Assembly: GCA_963711465.1 (NCBI GenBank)
Contig: CAVQEG010000001.1
Coordinates: forward strand, 1,922,001-1,986,000
Direction of reading: 5' to 3'
Source: CAVQEG01 sp963711465
GTDB lineage: Bacteria; Bacteroidota; Ignavibacteria; OLB7
DNA length: 64,000 bases
Positions within the stretch are counted from its first letter, which is position 1. Each line of letters starts with the position of its first letter. A model generated the notes under the pieces. It did not search any database. It was not told the origin of the DNA and saw only the letters and a list, made by a program, of their open reading frames with translations. The position numbers and the translations under genes were made by a program. Below are positions 1 to 9,407 of this stretch, one piece after another.

Positions 1-63
1 AAACGGTCCGTCGAGGACCGAGGCGGTGGTCGAGGTCTCGTATGTCGTCGGCGCGATCTGCAC
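1..63 (-). CDS. Possible 5' end of a minus-strand gene cut by the window edge
   Basis: Reading leftwards from a GTG at 63, the minus frame stays open to the edge (21 codons) and nearly all third codon positions are G or C, as in the real genes of this window. The frame has a stop directly upstream (67-69), so the gene could only start here. A perfect minus-strand -7 element at 183-190 would give a leader of roughly 110 bases. The opposite frame shares the same third positions, so codon use does not settle the strand. The fragment is too short to recognise. Confidence 0.3.
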   Translation of the reverse strand, partial: MQIAPTTYETSTTASVLDGPF

Positions 64-387
64 TGGTCACCGGTTGTTCGTGTTCAATGCCAGGACCAGC
101 GCTGCGGACGGGCGTTTCGGACCGACCGGGGCCGTCCGGCGGCACTGTGCCACCCGACGGCGTAGATACGTGATCCGAACATCAAAGATATTGATTCGCG
201 TCGTTGCGCGGCGACGGATTTGGCAGCGAATCGTAAACGCGGGCACCGACCGCTTGCCGATGGTTCCCCCAACCGTTTCCTCGACCATGACCAACGTCAC
301 GGCGGACGGCGGAGTGATTGGCGAAATTCTCTTCGGCATTCTACCACAACCACTCGATTCGGCGCTCTGAGGCCGGGAGTACTCGTG
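64..387. other. Intergenic stretch before the phosphoribosyltransferase
   Basis: Apart from the minus-strand -7 element, nothing convincing is seen. Short open frames cross it in several phases, but none has a recognisable product, a ribosome binding site or consistent codon use. The long frame that joins upstream of the ATG at 388 is best read as noncoding extension. Confidence 0.5.
183..190 (-). promoter_or_regulatory. Bacteroidota-type -7 element TATCTTTG on the minus strand
   Basis: The plus strand reads CAAAGATA, the exact complement of a TAnnTTTG element. No TTG is seen 17-23 bases upstream on the minus strand, so only the -7 half is clear. It would fire towards the left edge of the window. 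Confidence 0.4.
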
Positions 388-1128
388 ATGGCTTACAACG
401 TTGGAAAGGAATTCCCCAGTGAGCACGAGACGTTCCACCAGCACAGATTCCGCAACCGATACGACGCCGGACGGCAGCTGGCCGGTCGGCTCAATACGCT
501 CGGCGGCGAACTCAGCGATGCGATCGTCCTGGCGCTTCCGCGAGGTGGCGTCCCCGTCGGCTACGAACTGGCCCGGCTGCTCCACCTCCCGTTCGATCTC
601 ATCACCGTCCGGAAGCTCGGCGTGCCGGGCGATCCGGAGCTCGCAATGGGCGCCATTGCCGGTGACGACATCCGGGACGTGAACGAATCGGTGGTGCGCA
701 TGCTCGACATCGACGAGGAAACGATCGAACGCGTCGTGCGTGGGGAACGGAAGATCCTCGAACGGCGCGAACGGGACTTCCGCGGCAGCGGACCGAAGTT
801 CGTCCTCACCGATCGCGCGATCATCCTCGCCGACGACGGTGCTGCGACCGGCTCGACCATGCGGGCGGCCATCCGGCTGATCAGAACGCGCAGGCCGCGA
901 CAGATCATCGCCGCGGTGCCCGTGGCTCCTCCATCGACCGTACGCGAACTCTCGCAGCTGGCCGACGAGGTGGTCTGCCTCTGGAGCCCGCGCGGATTCG
1001 TCGCCATCAGCCAGGCCTACGACGACTTCCGGCAGATCTCGGATTCGGAGGTGACCATGCTCATCGACGAGTCGCGGGAGCGCTTCGCCGCCGAACACGC
1101 CACGCCGCCGCCGTCGATCGCGGCCTGA
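388..1128 (+). CDS. Predicted phosphoribosyltransferase (COG1926 type)
   Basis: A 246-residue soluble protein with a type I phosphoribosyltransferase fold. The PRPP-binding loop is visible as ILADDGAATGST at about residues 148-159, with the two acidic residues followed by the small-residue loop, and the N-terminal part has the family segment LPRGGVPVGYELA. COG1926 proteins are usually annotated as predicted phosphoribosyltransferases of unknown base specificity. The ATG at 388 was chosen because homology begins just after it; the open frame runs further upstream to 220 without family similarity. It stands alone and is followed by a strong hairpin at 1169-1194. The substrate base is unknown. 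Confidence 0.85.
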   Translation: MAYNVGKEFPSEHETFHQHRFRNRYDAGRQLAGRLNTLGGELSDAIVLALPRGGVPVGYELARLLHLPFDLITVRKLGVPGDPELAMGAIAGDDIRDVNESVVRMLDIDEETIERVVRGERKILERRERDFRGSGPKFVLTDRAIILADDGAATGSTMRAAIRLIRTRRPRQIIAAVPVAPPSTVRELSQLADEVVCLWSPRGFVAISQAYDDFRQISDSEVTMLIDESRERFAAEHATPPPSIAA

Positions 1129-1168
1129 GCAGGCGCCGATCGCCGGCGACCGTCGGTCGGTCGGCAAT

Positions 1169-1194
1169 GAACGGGTACGCCGCCGTGCCCGTTC
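1169..1194 (+). terminator. Hairpin after the phosphoribosyltransferase gene
   Basis: GAACGGGTACG and CGTGCCCGTTC form an 11-bp stem (one T-G wobble) around a four-base loop, 40 bases after the stop codon. There is no U-tract, so intrinsic termination is inferred from position only. Confidence 0.55.
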
Positions 1195-1200
1195 GTCGCG

Positions 1201-1231
1201 TTGGGATTTCACCACAAATCGGCTAGATTCC
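1201..1231 (+). promoter_or_regulatory. Possible promoter of the T9SS propeller gene
   Basis: TTG at 1201-1203 is followed after 20 bases by TAGATTCC (1224-1231), a partial match to TAnnTTTG, about 140 bases before the ATG and directly after the hairpin of the previous gene. Confidence 0.35.
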
Positions 1232-1370
1232 GCGCGTTCCGATCGGCACGCCACACCCCGCAAGGATCGCGTTTCACACGCCGGATCAGACCTCTGTTCA
1301 CCCTTCCCGTCGCTCACGCGCCCGTGCCCCTCCGCACTCGAATTCGATCAGCAATCCTACAGGCCTCCCC

Positions 1371-4043
1371 ATGAAGCTCATTGCGACTTCGCTGCTCACG
1401 CTGTTCACCATGCTCATTGCCGTCCCCTCGTTCGCCCAGGATGAACCTGCGTTCCTCTGGGTGCGCCACCTCGGCCCGCCAATCAACGCTTCGGGGAACA
1501 TCGGTAACGACGTCGCGATCGACTCCCGCGGTGGCACCATCGTCACCGGCTCCTACCACGGATTCGCCATTGCGGACATCACCAACGGCGACTCGACAGT
1601 GCTTACGCCCGAAGGCGGAGGCGACGCCTTCGTCGAACGCGTCCACAGTGACGGAACGCTCGACTGGGTGGCAACCGGTGCCAGTCAGGCCGACGAGTAC
1701 GCGTCCTCGCTCGCGCTCGACGCGGCGGACAACATCTATGTCGCCGGGAACGTGACGGCCGTGGTCAACCAGAACAACAGCATCACGTTCGGCAATGGTG
1801 TCTCCCTCCCTGTCGCCGAGGCACCGTTCCTCGTGCGCTACGACTCCAGTGGCAAGGCCGACTGGGCGGTGATGCTCGACATCCAGGGCACGAGCCGGAT
1901 CAACGACATCACCGTTTCCGACGACGGTGCGATCTACGTGGTGGGAGATTTCAAGGGCAGCGCGATCATCGCCGACGACACGCTGGCGTCGATCGACCGA
2001 CAGTCCGTGTTCCTCGCCCGCTTCGACACCGCCGGCAACGCCGTGTGGGGTCGGATGGGCACCTGCACGCAGACGGCGACGGGACGGACGATCGCGGTCA
2101 GAGGAGGCCTGCTCTACGCCGGAGGCGGATTCGGAAGTCTCGTCGGACAGACCCCGGCGGTGCTTCGCTTCGACACCCTCACCGAGTCCGGCGCCGGCGC
2201 GTGGCTGGGACGATTCGATACCGACGGCAACGCCCACTGGATCACCTCGACGACCGGCGATCGCTCGGCTACGATCAACGCGCTGGCCCTCAGTCCGAGC
2301 GGCGAGCCGATCGTGGTCGGCAGCTTCGGCGATCCCTCGGCGATCGGTACCTCGACACACCTGATGTTCGACAAGGATACCCTCACCGGCGTCGGCGCCA
2401 GCGACATGTTCGTCGCCGCCTACGATGCCGTCGGGTTCGCCTTCTGGGCGAATTCGGTCGGAGGAATCGGCGCTGACGCCGGTAACGGCGTCGCTGTCGG
2501 CCCGAACGGAGACATCTGGGTCGCCGGCGAGGCGCTGGGCACGATTCGCATCGGCGACCGGACGATCACCGGCCGCGGTGATGGCGACGCTCTGGTGGTC
2601 CGCTACGACAAGGACGGCACGCCGCTGTGGGCAACCGCCACCGGTGGCAGCCAGCGCCAGGGCGACGCCGCCAACGCTATCGCCACCGACAGCGCCGGCG
2701 GGGTCATCAGCATCACTGGCATCTTCCGCCAGGAGGCACGCTTCGGCCGGTACGCAATCCACGCACACTCCGGTGGAGCCGAAGGCGAAGTATTCGTCGC
2801 GTCGCTCGGTGCCACGGCCGGACCCGAGTCCCGCTACTGGCGCTCGGACAATGCGGGCCTCATCGTCGACGACGACGCCAACGGCGTCGCACACATCAAC
2901 GCGGTGGGGATCGATGACGGGTGGTACTACGCCGGGGGCATCAGCGGCGTCTTCCGCCGCAGGACGTACGACGAAGCGTGGAACAGAAGCGATACCGTCG
3001 GCAACGTTCGCGCGGTCGCGGCCAACGGTGAGATGATCCTTGCAGGCGGCAGCGGCGTGCGCATCTCGACCGATCGCGGTGCCACCTGGACCGACGCCAA
3101 CGCCGGATTCCCCGGCCACTCCGTTTCCGTGTTCGATCTCACCTTCGACGGCTCGCGTCCGGTCGCAGCGACCGTCGCCGGCGTCTTCCGCCTCGAGTCG
3201 GACACGTGGCAGCCGCTCAACAACGGACTCGGCAACAGTGCCATCGGCGCGGTCGGCGTCGTCGGCTCGACCTACCTGGCCGCAGACTACGCCATGGGTG
3301 GGCTGTTCCGCTCGACCGATGCCGGAGCGAGCTGGACACGCGTCACGGCGGTGCCGAACGACGTCAACAGCAATCCTGCGGTCATCGACGGCTTCGTCGC
3401 GCACAACGGCGCGATCTACGCCGCCACGGGTCGCGTCGGCTCGACCGACGGTGCCGTCGGCGTTCTCCAGTCGACCGACGACGGTGCCACCTGGACGGTC
3501 TCCGGGAGCGGTCTTCCGGACGTCTTCGACGGCAATTCCATCGCCGTGAATTCCCTCTCGTCCAACGGATCGGAACTCTTCGCGGGAACGCCCATGGGAC
3601 TGTACATCTCTTCGGACAACGGCGGCTCGTGGTCACCCTGGGAATACGACCTTCCCCAGTGCGAAATCCGCAGCGTGGCCGCCAACGGCCGCGACGTGCT
3701 CGCCGCCACCGTCTGCTCCGGCATCTGGTACCTCTACACGAACACCATTGCAGTCCCGACGGCCGATTCCGGCACCAGCGCCCCCATGGTGTCCCGCGCC
3801 TTTCCCAATCCCGCCGCCGGCGGCCGGACCACGGTGAGCTACGCCGTACCTGAGGACGGCCTCGTGACGATCCGGCTCGTCGATCAGCTCGGACGTATCC
3901 TGCAGACCGTCGTCGCCGACACGTATCAGCGGCAGGGCAACTATCTGGTCGACATCTCGCTCGAGGGTCTCACCCCGCAAACCTATCTCGTCTCGGTCAC
4001 CGTCAACGGCCGCACCCAGGCGACAACCGTGCTCGTTCCCTAG
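1371..4043 (+). CDS. Secreted beta-propeller protein with T9SS sorting domain
   Basis: An 890-residue exported protein. A Sec signal peptide covers residues 1-23 (hydrophobic core ending SFAQ). Residues about 50-500 are propeller-like repeats of the type found in SBBP proteins, with recurring GDGA/D and VAG segments. Four Asp-box motifs of the BNR/sortilin type (ISTDRGATW, RSTDAGASW, QSTDDGATW, ISSDNGGSW) lie at about residues 565, 647, 700 and 746. From about residue 805 there is a type A T9SS sorting domain: FPNPAAGG, then the strand with LVDQLGR, then the G-Y-L-V-S-V ending, so surface delivery or secretion by T9SS is expected. It precedes a symporter gene by 39 bases. The ligand is unknown. 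Confidence 0.85.
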   Translation: MKLIATSLLTLFTMLIAVPSFAQDEPAFLWVRHLGPPINASGNIGNDVAIDSRGGTIVTGSYHGFAIADITNGDSTVLTPEGGGDAFVERVHSDGTLDWVATGASQADEYASSLALDAADNIYVAGNVTAVVNQNNSITFGNGVSLPVAEAPFLVRYDSSGKADWAVMLDIQGTSRINDITVSDDGAIYVVGDFKGSAIIADDTLASIDRQSVFLARFDTAGNAVWGRMGTCTQTATGRTIAVRGGLLYAGGGFGSLVGQTPAVLRFDTLTESGAGAWLGRFDTDGNAHWITSTTGDRSATINALALSPSGEPIVVGSFGDPSAIGTSTHLMFDKDTLTGVGASDMFVAAYDAVGFAFWANSVGGIGADAGNGVAVGPNGDIWVAGEALGTIRIGDRTITGRGDGDALVVRYDKDGTPLWATATGGSQRQGDAANAIATDSAGGVISITGIFRQEARFGRYAIHAHSGGAEGEVFVASLGATAGPESRYWRSDNAGLIVDDDANGVAHINAVGIDDGWYYAGGISGVFRRRTYDEAWNRSDTVGNVRAVAANGEMILAGGSGVRISTDRGATWTDANAGFPGHSVSVFDLTFDGSRPVAATVAGVFRLESDTWQPLNNGLGNSAIGAVGVVGSTYLAADYAMGGLFRSTDAGASWTRVTAVPNDVNSNPAVIDGFVAHNGAIYAATGRVGSTDGAVGVLQSTDDGATWTVSGSGLPDVFDGNSIAVNSLSSNGSELFAGTPMGLYISSDNGGSWSPWEYDLPQCEIRSVAANGRDVLAATVCSGIWYLYTNTIAVPTADSGTSAPMVSRAFPNPAAGGRTTVSYAVPEDGLVTIRLVDQLGRILQTVVADTYQRQGNYLVDISLEGLTPQTYLVSVTVNGRTQATTVLVP

Positions 4044-4082
4044 AACGCAGCCCATTACCCGCAGCAGTCGAGCTTCCTGCCC

Positions 4083-6185
4083 ATGTCCTTTCTCGGCCTG
4101 AACGTGGTCGACTGGTGCGTCATCGCGGCGTACTTCGTCGCGATCATCTACATCGCCCTGCGTGCGCGACGCCGCACGACCGATACCGAGGGGTACTACC
4201 AGAGCAACCGCTCGTTCGGACGCACGCTGTTCGCGTTTCTGAACTTCGGCAACATGACCGATGCCGGGCAGACCGCGGGCGTGACACGCGAAATCTACCG
4301 GCAGGGCCTCTCGGGCGTGTGGTTTCAGAACCTCGTTCTGTTCCATACCCCGTTCCAGTGGTTCATCGCCGCCTTTCAGCGCCGCGCGCGCTACATCGCC
4401 CCCGGCGACCTCTTCATGCACCGCTTCGAGAGCCGGTTCCTCGCCGGACTCTACGCGGTGGTGCTCGTGGCGATCGCAATCTTCGCCAACTCCATGGGGT
4501 ACCTGCTCACCGGCAAGACCGTGCAGGCGATCATGGTCAAGCCGCCCGCCGAGTACACCGTCGCCGAACGTCACAGCGTCGAGCTGTTCGATGAGTTGAC
4601 GCAGCTCGAGCGGCGCGACTTCGCCTCGCTCGACCGCGATGAACGCACGCGGCTCGAAGCGCTGCAGCAGATGGACAAGCGGGGCGAACTCCACTCGTTC
4701 ATCTCCTACATCGATCTGACCTGGTTCTACGCGTTCTACGCGGTGATGATCGCCGCCTACACGGTGCTGGGGGGACTGCTGGCGGTGGCGATCGTCGACG
4801 TGATCCAGGGCGTGCTGATCGTATTCCTCTCCATGGCGCTCATTCCGGTCGCCCTGGAACGCATCGGTGGCTTTGCCGGACTCCACGCCAGCGTTCCCGC
4901 CTCGATGTTCGACCTCTTCGGTGCTTCGCCCACCAGCGAGTACACCTGGTACTTCGTCGCCAGCTTCGCGCTGCTGAACCTCGTGGTCAACGCGCCGAAG
5001 AATTTCACGATCGGCGGTTCGCCGAAGGACGATCACGCGGCGCGCGTCGGAATGGTCACCGGCGCGCTGTTCAAACGGTTCATGATGATCGCGTGGGCCT
5101 TCACCGGCCTGCTCGCGGTCGGTCTGTACGCCGGCAAGGTGGCCGATCCGACGAACGTGTGGGGAATCATGACGCGGGATCTGCTCGGCGTCGGCGCCAT
5201 CGGACTGATGATCGCAGCGGTGTTCTCTGCCAACATGGACGGCAGCTCGACGGTGTCGCTGGAGAGCTCGGCGGCGTTCGTGAAGAATATCTTCGTACCG
5301 CTTGTACCCGACGCCACCGAGCGCACGCAGGTGATGCTCGGCCGCACGCTGGTCGCGGCCATCCTTCTCGTCTCGATCTTCTTCGCCAACCACACCGACG
5401 ACATTCTGGCGGTCTTCAAGTACGTGCTCTCGGTCGGGTCGATCGTCGGACCGACGTTCTGGCTGGTCTACTTCTATCGCAAGCTGAACACGAGGGCGGT
5501 GGCGATTCAGATGATCATCTCGATCATCCTGATCGTGGTGCTTCCGAACGTCGTTCCGATGGTACCTGGTGCGACGACCTCACCGGCGCTGACGATGCAG
5601 ACGCGGGAGCAGTTCGTCCGAACGACGGTACGGGCTTCCGAGGCGGAGGTGCGTGCCGGAATGGCGACCCGGGTGGGCGAGCGGATCACGCATCAGGAGC
5701 GGATACCGCCGGTCGGAATCTTCTTCGAGACCGTGACGCGGGAGAATCCAAGCGACACCACCTCGCGGTGGCGCGGCTCCGGACTGTTCCGCCCCGAGAT
5801 CTGGATCCTCGACAAACTGGGATTCGACTTCCGTGGCTGGCGGACCGCAGGCATCTCGACAGCGTCGTTTCTCTTCGATGCGATTCTTCCGTTCATCCTG
5901 CTGATCGTGCTCTCGCAGTTCACACCGAGGAATTCCGAAGAGGCGCTTCGCGAATTCTACGCGCGTATCCATACACCGGCGGTGGCCGATGCCGAGGAGG
6001 ACCGGCGACTGGTGCAGGAGAAGATCGACGACCCGTCGCTGATCGAAGCCGACAAGATGTTCCCCGGCACCGACTGGGAAATGTGGAAGCCGACGCGCTA
6101 CGACATCGTGGGATTCCTCGCGTGCGTCGGCTTCGTACTGATCGTGATCGCAGCGTATGTGATCGTCGCGGGAATCGGAGCGTAG
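4083..6185 (+). CDS. Sodium:solute symporter (SSS family)
   Basis: A 700-residue inner-membrane transporter with many hydrophobic helices. The N-terminal helix DWCVIAAYFVAIIYIALRAR followed by the loop with GYYQSNRSFG is typical of the SSS family (TC 2.A.21), as is the GLLAVAIVDVIQG segment in the middle. Between helices 4 and 5 (about residues 155-205) there is a charged loop, and the C-terminal quarter carries a long hydrophilic region (about 495-590) before two last helices; this makes it longer than the usual 500-600 residues. Neighbouring glycosidase-like genes suggest that it imports a sugar or sugar acid, but the substrate cannot be read from the sequence. Confidence 0.85.
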   Translation: MSFLGLNVVDWCVIAAYFVAIIYIALRARRRTTDTEGYYQSNRSFGRTLFAFLNFGNMTDAGQTAGVTREIYRQGLSGVWFQNLVLFHTPFQWFIAAFQRRARYIAPGDLFMHRFESRFLAGLYAVVLVAIAIFANSMGYLLTGKTVQAIMVKPPAEYTVAERHSVELFDELTQLERRDFASLDRDERTRLEALQQMDKRGELHSFISYIDLTWFYAFYAVMIAAYTVLGGLLAVAIVDVIQGVLIVFLSMALIPVALERIGGFAGLHASVPASMFDLFGASPTSEYTWYFVASFALLNLVVNAPKNFTIGGSPKDDHAARVGMVTGALFKRFMMIAWAFTGLLAVGLYAGKVADPTNVWGIMTRDLLGVGAIGLMIAAVFSANMDGSSTVSLESSAAFVKNIFVPLVPDATERTQVMLGRTLVAAILLVSIFFANHTDDILAVFKYVLSVGSIVGPTFWLVYFYRKLNTRAVAIQMIISIILIVVLPNVVPMVPGATTSPALTMQTREQFVRTTVRASEAEVRAGMATRVGERITHQERIPPVGIFFETVTRENPSDTTSRWRGSGLFRPEIWILDKLGFDFRGWRTAGISTASFLFDAILPFILLIVLSQFTPRNSEEALREFYARIHTPAVADAEEDRRLVQEKIDDPSLIEADKMFPGTDWEMWKPTRYDIVGFLACVGFVLIVIAAYVIVAGIGA

Positions 6186-6293
6186 AACTGCGCCGCACCG
6201 ATACCTGTACGTCGACGGCGCTATCCACCGTGCCCGACGGAACCGCTAACTTGCCGGCTCTACGGAGCACCAGTCACTGAGACGTCCATCGGC

Positions 6294-8390
6294 TTGAACG
6301 ACAAGAGCAGGCAGCACACTGCGGGGCTGGCGGCCGACGCGCAAACTGACGCTGCAGAGACCGACTACTTCTTCCTTGGCGATGGTCGGATCATGGCGGC
6401 GGTGCAGTGGAGCCGCAATCGGCAGCTCTCACCATACGGACTGCTCCTGGCCGATCCGGAGCGGATGACGCGCAAGTACGGAACACTGCTGTTTCACCCC
6501 GAGCTCGGCCTGGCTCGCACGATGCTCACCGCCCTGGTCGATGGAATCCGCTACACACCGAAGCACGAGCACACGACCGTCGAGTGGGACGCCGGACGCC
6601 GAAGCGTCGTCATCCGGTGGACGGCCGAGGACGTGGAGGTCACCGAACGCCTCTCGGTCAGATTCTCCTCGAGCACCGTCGTACGCGATGTGATCGTCAG
6701 CGCGCCCACACGTCGCCACGTCGAGATCGAAGCCGCCCTGTACGCCAACCCCGTTCTGTTCGACCGCTTCGGCACCCACCCCGGTTCTACGCTTCACGCC
6801 GACGGATTCGTCTCGATGCTGCTGTACTCGATACCGTCTGGAACCGCCTTCGAGCGGTTTCTCCGCATTCCGGCACGACCCGCAGGTGCCGGCATCTCCG
6901 CTACGCTCATCTACTCCGTCGAGCCGATTGCCGACGCCGGTCCGGTTACGGTATTGAGCGACGACTTCGCGGTCGCGCGCGAGCGCGCACCGGCCGAACT
7001 CGAGGAAGATTCCGATCGGGAGGCATCGCTCAGCCAGCGACTGGAACGGCTCTACCAGATCTCGCGACTGTCGCTGCGCGCGACCGTGTCGCAGAACGGG
7101 CGCTTCGACGCGTCGGTGTGGCAGTATGGCTTCGAATGGGGAATGGACTCGGCAATGGTGGCAACCGCCGCCAGCACCGCCGGGCTGTTCAATCTCGCCC
7201 GCCAGGTGCTGACCAACCTGTTGCGCCGGCTGACGCGCAGCGACGGAACCGTGGCCGAGGCGGGACGGTTTCGCGACGGACTGATGGCCGAGCTCAATGC
7301 GTGCGGGGCGACGCTCGACGCGGTGTGGCACTACTGGCGGCGCAGCGAGGATGAGTCGCTCGTGCGCACGTGGTGGGGACCGGTAGCGGCGATCGCCGAG
7401 TTCATCCTCCGTCCCGAATTCTCCCATCCCTCCGGACTGCTGCAGTCGCATCGCGACTTCTGGGAACGCTTCCCGTGGATGGGCGTGCGCCGCGGGTTCG
7501 AACTCGGACACCAGGTGTTCTGCGCGATCGGTCTCAGTCGAGCTGCGGAGATCGCCGCTGCGTTCGGCCATGCGGAGCAGTCGATGCGCTGGAATCGCGC
7601 CGCCGATCGTATTCGCGTCGCGATCACCGGCGATCCGACGCTGTCGCTGGTCGACGACGGACGCTTCGTGCACCGGCGGCTGCTCGACGGCCGCGTGCAG
7701 AGCGAGCTGATCGCGGGTGACGGCGGATCGTTCGTCAACGATGAGTTCGCGCCATACGTTCCCGCCGGTGCGCCGGCGGATCGAACGGCCCGTGCCTGCG
7801 AGCCGGATGTGACGGAGGTGCTGCCAATCATCTACGGTCTGGTCGATCCCGAAGGGGAGCTCGCCTCGAAGACGCTCGACGCGCTCGAGTCACTGTGGAG
7901 TCCCACCGGAACGGGTGGCTACGCACGCTACAACACCGCGTCGGATCCCGACTCGCCGGGACCATGGCCGTTCGCCACGGCATTCATGGCCGCAGCGCAG
8001 TTCGACGCCGGCCGCACCGACGCGGCGATGCGATCGCTCGAGTGGCTGATCGTCCGAGCCGGCGCGGGCGGCTCCTGGTTCGAATTCTCCGGAGACCGCC
8101 CCACGCCCCCGCTTCCGCCGGTCGGCATCGTCGTCTGGGCGTGGGCACAGTACATCCTGCTGGTCAACCGCCACATCCTCGGCGTCGACGTCGCTGACGA
8201 TGAACTGGTGATCGCACCGCGCATGAGCGGAATCATTCATGAGGTACAGCAGGGAAAACACCGTGTGCTCGTCAGCGTCCGCTCGACCGACTCGGCCCGA
8301 CTCGACGGCAAGCGATTTCGACTCACCGACGGCGCGGCGCACCTGAAGCTCCCTCTCGGATCGGATCACATTCTCGAATTCGGAAGCTGA
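6294..8390 (+). CDS. Six-hairpin glycosidase-like protein (GH15/GH133-like fold)
   Basis: A 698-residue protein without a signal peptide, starting at a TTG since no earlier in-frame ATG fits. The first 240 residues look like a beta-sandwich that often precedes an (alpha/alpha)6 catalytic barrel. Residues about 270-660 are helical, with a segment FEWGMDSAMVATAASTAGLF that recalls the catalytic region of glycogen-debranching and glucoamylase-like enzymes, then repeated aromatic helices. The exact GH family and its catalytic acids were not identified. The stop overlaps the ATG of the next gene (TGATG), so they are translationally coupled. It is likely cytoplasmic and may act on sugars brought in by the adjacent symporter. 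Confidence 0.65.
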   Translation: MNDKSRQHTAGLAADAQTDAAETDYFFLGDGRIMAAVQWSRNRQLSPYGLLLADPERMTRKYGTLLFHPELGLARTMLTALVDGIRYTPKHEHTTVEWDAGRRSVVIRWTAEDVEVTERLSVRFSSSTVVRDVIVSAPTRRHVEIEAALYANPVLFDRFGTHPGSTLHADGFVSMLLYSIPSGTAFERFLRIPARPAGAGISATLIYSVEPIADAGPVTVLSDDFAVARERAPAELEEDSDREASLSQRLERLYQISRLSLRATVSQNGRFDASVWQYGFEWGMDSAMVATAASTAGLFNLARQVLTNLLRRLTRSDGTVAEAGRFRDGLMAELNACGATLDAVWHYWRRSEDESLVRTWWGPVAAIAEFILRPEFSHPSGLLQSHRDFWERFPWMGVRRGFELGHQVFCAIGLSRAAEIAAAFGHAEQSMRWNRAADRIRVAITGDPTLSLVDDGRFVHRRLLDGRVQSELIAGDGGSFVNDEFAPYVPAGAPADRTARACEPDVTEVLPIIYGLVDPEGELASKTLDALESLWSPTGTGGYARYNTASDPDSPGPWPFATAFMAAAQFDAGRTDAAMRSLEWLIVRAGAGGSWFEFSGDRPTPPLPPVGIVVWAWAQYILLVNRHILGVDVADDELVIAPRMSGIIHEVQQGKHRVLVSVRSTDSARLDGKRFRLTDGAAHLKLPLGSDHILEFGS

Positions 8391-9355
8391 TGAACCTTCG
8401 CCCACTTCGATTTCTCGCGCTCCTGCTCGCCCTACCGATCACGCTGAAGGCGCAGACGGTCTATGCCGTCGTGATGGGCAATCCTTCGCAGGGAGTCGTC
8501 GGATCGAGCACGCTCGGCAGCGGCCTGTTCGCATCCACCGATGCCGGTGCGTCCTGGCGGCACATGGGGTCGGAGAATCTGAAGGCGTATCGGATGGACG
8601 CCATCGATTCGGCCCAGGGACGCGTGCTCTTCGTCGCCGCCGGTGACGGGATTCATCGCAGTGACGACGGCGGCGCACGCTGGCGCATCGTCACGCCTCC
8701 GGAGATGACCGAGGTCCTCGACGTGACCGTCGACCAGGCCGATCCGCGATGGATCTACGCGGCGACACAGTTCGGATTCTACCGATCCACCGACGGCGGC
8801 CACAGCTGGGAGCACCCCGACGGCCCTCTCGCCACCCGGTATGTCTATAGCATCGACGAACTCGAATTTCCCGGCGCCGTCTACGCCTCGACCGACGACG
8901 GCGTCTACGAGTCGCTCGACTACGGGTCCACCTGGACGCATCGACTGCAGCTGAGCGAACCACGCGGCGTCACCTCGATCCGCGGTTCGACGCCGGTCGT
9001 CGCCACCGGCAACGGCCCGGTGATGCTCGATGCGACGATGAATACGATGGTCTCGCAGCCCACGGCTCCGATGATGAACACGTATGCGGTCAAATTCGAT
9101 CCTTCCGGACGCATCTTTGCCTCGGGAGACCACGGCGTGTGGGTCTACAGTCTCGTCGGCGCCTGGACGCGGTGGATCGACATCACGACCGACCTGCCCG
9201 ACTCGGTGGTACATGCGCTGGCCTACGTGCCGAAGTCGAATGTGGTACTGGCCGGTACGTGGGGCCATGGCGTCTTCCGACGGGACAACGACACGTGGGT
9301 CGCGTCGGGTCTCGACGGAGCGCTCGTCTGGTCGATGAAGGTCGAGCCGTGGTAG
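8390..9355 (+). CDS. Exported BNR/Asp-box repeat protein
   Basis: A 321-residue protein with a signal peptide (residues 1-22, ending LKAQ). Four Asp-box motifs (STDAGASW, RSDDGGARW, STDGGHSW, SLDYGSTW) at about residues 46, 87, 133 and 172 show a sialidase- or sortilin-like propeller, and a fifth blade ends the protein. There is no T9SS sorting domain, so it should be periplasmic or attached otherwise. The catalytic residues of true sialidases (arginine triad) are not evident, so it is more likely a binding or structural propeller. Coupled by one-base overlap to the upstream glycosidase-like gene. Confidence 0.75.
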   Translation: MNLRPLRFLALLLALPITLKAQTVYAVVMGNPSQGVVGSSTLGSGLFASTDAGASWRHMGSENLKAYRMDAIDSAQGRVLFVAAGDGIHRSDDGGARWRIVTPPEMTEVLDVTVDQADPRWIYAATQFGFYRSTDGGHSWEHPDGPLATRYVYSIDELEFPGAVYASTDDGVYESLDYGSTWTHRLQLSEPRGVTSIRGSTPVVATGNGPVMLDATMNTMVSQPTAPMMNTYAVKFDPSGRIFASGDHGVWVYSLVGAWTRWIDITTDLPDSVVHALAYVPKSNVVLAGTWGHGVFRRDNDTWVASGLDGALVWSMKVEPW

Positions 9356-9407
9356 TTGGTATTTTCGCCCGGTCCGGTTCCTGTCCACACCATTCCCCGA
9401 TCCCGCC

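Noticed and set aside
26..370. Plus-strand open frame at the left edge
   Set aside because: Arginine-rich translation without family resemblance after about position 100; it shares third codon positions with the minus-strand candidate and crosses a minus-strand promoter element.
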